Shown here one piece after another: positions 4,886-5,842 of a stretch of 5,842 nucleotides of DNA. Below the pieces are notes generated by a model. It was given only the letters and a program-made list of their open reading frames with translations. It ran no database searches and had not been told where the DNA came from. The stretch lies in NCBI GenBank assembly GCA_030634505.1, contig DAOWAQ010000133.1, positions 1 through 5,842 of the forward strand, read 5' to 3'. Made by a program: the position numbers and the translations under genes. This stretch comes from Calditrichia bacterium. Lineage in GTDB: Bacteria; Calditrichota; Calditrichia; JAJRVZ01. The stretch's first letter is position 1; every line of letters starts with the position of its first letter.

Positions 4886-5842
4886 ATGAAAGATGTAGCA
4901 ATAATTGGTGTAGGGATGTCCAAATTCGGCGAACTTTGGACTCAATCTATACGAGACATATTTGTTGAAGCTGCTCTTGCTGCCATTTCTGATGCTACTG
5001 TTGATCATATCGATAGTATGTATATTGGTTCAATGACGCCGGGTCTCTTTGTTGGACAGGAACATATCGGGTCTGTTATGGCTGATTATCTCGGTATGGC
5101 AGGTATACCGGCAACACGTGTTGAATCGGCTTGTGCTTCAGGCGGTGTTGCAGTCAGGCAGGCGATTTTTGAGGTTGCCTCAGGTGAAAGTGAAATTGTA
5201 CTTGCAAGTGGAGTTGAAAAAATGAATGACGGCGCTGATGCGACCTATGCCTTGGCAACAGCGGCAGACCAGGAATATGAAGCTTATCACGGTGTTACTT
5301 TTCCGGGTTTATATGCAATGATGGCAAAAGCCCATATGCATAAATATGGAACTACCCGTGAACAGTTAGCCGATGTGGCTGTTAAAAATCATGATCATGG
5401 GTTCAAAAACCCTAATGCTCAGTTTCGCATGAAATTAACCCGGGAAATGGTAATGAAATCTACTCTGGTAGCTGACCCTCTCACACTTTTAGATTGTTCT
5501 CCCATTACAGATGGGGCTGCCGCCGTAATAGTAACCACAGTGGAAAAAGCAAAAACCATCAATAAACCATACGTAAAAATACTTGCCTCATCACAGGCAT
5601 CTGATTCCATAGCACTTCATTCAAGAAAAGATATTGCAACTATTCCAGTAGTTCAAAAATCTGCAGAAAAAGCTTACAAAAAATCAGGAATTACACCTGA
5701 TAAACTTGATGTACTTGAAGTTCACGATTGTTTTACAATTGCTGAACTAATTGTTATGGAAGAATTAGGATTAGTTGATAGAGGAAAATCCGGTGAAGCG
5801 GTAAGTTCCGGTATGACAACTTATGGTGGAAAAATACCTGTA
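4886..5842 (+). CDS. Archaeal-type acetyl-CoA acetyltransferase (thiolase), 3' end missing
   Basis: Partial gene: 319 codons from the ATG run open to the right window edge, so about 65-75 residues of the usual 385-395 are missing, including the C-terminal second catalytic cysteine region. It starts MKDVAIIGVGMSKFGELW, typical of archaeal and SCP2-type thiolases. ESACASGG contains the nucleophile Cys83, SGVEKMND (108-115) follows, ADPLTLLDCSPITDGAAAVI (196-215) is the conserved core block, and EVHDCFTIAELI carries His280 of the HDxF motif. GGAG lies six bases before the ATG. The expected reaction is condensation of two acetyl-CoA to acetoacetyl-CoA or the reverse cleavage, supplying the HMG-CoA synthase upstream. 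In archaea the two enzymes form one complex with a DUF35 protein, which would be expected just beyond this window. The repeat-bounded cassette separates it from the synthase gene. Confidence 0.88.
   Translation, partial: MKDVAIIGVGMSKFGELWTQSIRDIFVEAALAAISDATVDHIDSMYIGSMTPGLFVGQEHIGSVMADYLGMAGIPATRVESACASGGVAVRQAIFEVASGESEIVLASGVEKMNDGADATYALATAADQEYEAYHGVTFPGLYAMMAKAHMHKYGTTREQLADVAVKNHDHGFKNPNAQFRMKLTREMVMKSTLVADPLTLLDCSPITDGAAAVIVTTVEKAKTINKPYVKILASSQASDSIALHSRKDIATIPVVQKSAEKAYKKSGITPDKLDVLEVHDCFTIAELIVMEELGLVDRGKSGEAVSSGMTTYGGKIPV

Noticed and set aside
5419..5610. Minus-strand open frame of 63 codons
   Set aside because: It is antisense to the conserved thiolase core block, so it is a shadow.

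Overview
The window suggests a Gram-negative bacterium of the FCB superphylum, in a lineage such as Calditrichota, Ignavibacteriota or a KSB1-like group. The support is an outer-membrane beta-barrel gene of the DUF5777 type beside YceI and a lipoprotein cytochrome, AT-rich DNA, and clear purine-rich Shine-Dalgarno (SD) sequences before nearly every gene. The strong SD use argues against typical Bacteroidia. The placement is inference; no rRNA or marker gene is present.

Left part (1-1736, minus strand): a tightly packed three-gene operon read leftwards. It encodes a small lipoprotein with an unusual CX4CH haem-like motif (TTG start), a secreted YceI-family protein, and a DUF5777 beta-barrel protein cut by the left window edge. 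The YceI stop and the DUF5777 start overlap as TAATG. The first 26 codons of the DUF5777 gene are built from a 7-bp-period DNA repeat plus a CCCC/GGGG hairpin. Together the set looks like a cell-envelope redox or lipid-carrier module.

Middle (1737-1939): an AT-rich divergent intergenic region that should hold promoters for both operons.

Right part (1940-5842, plus strand): an acyl-CoA module. It has an AtuA-like/DUF1446 protein, an archaeal-type HMG-CoA synthase with its Glu, Cys and His active-site residues, and an archaeal-type thiolase that runs off the right edge. Thiolase and HMG-CoA synthase would make HMG-CoA from acetyl-CoA via acetoacetyl-CoA (or act on related branched acyl-CoAs). 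A DUF35 OB-fold protein would be expected downstream by analogy with archaea.

The most interesting item lies between the synthase and thiolase genes. A cassette of about 490 bp carries a single GxxExxY-family gene (PD-(D/E)xK nuclease fold) bounded by near-perfect 21-22 bp inverted repeats. It has no transposase, and it sits exactly between one gene's stop and the next gene's SD. It looks like a minimal mobile or RNA-level element that has settled inside an operon without breaking it.
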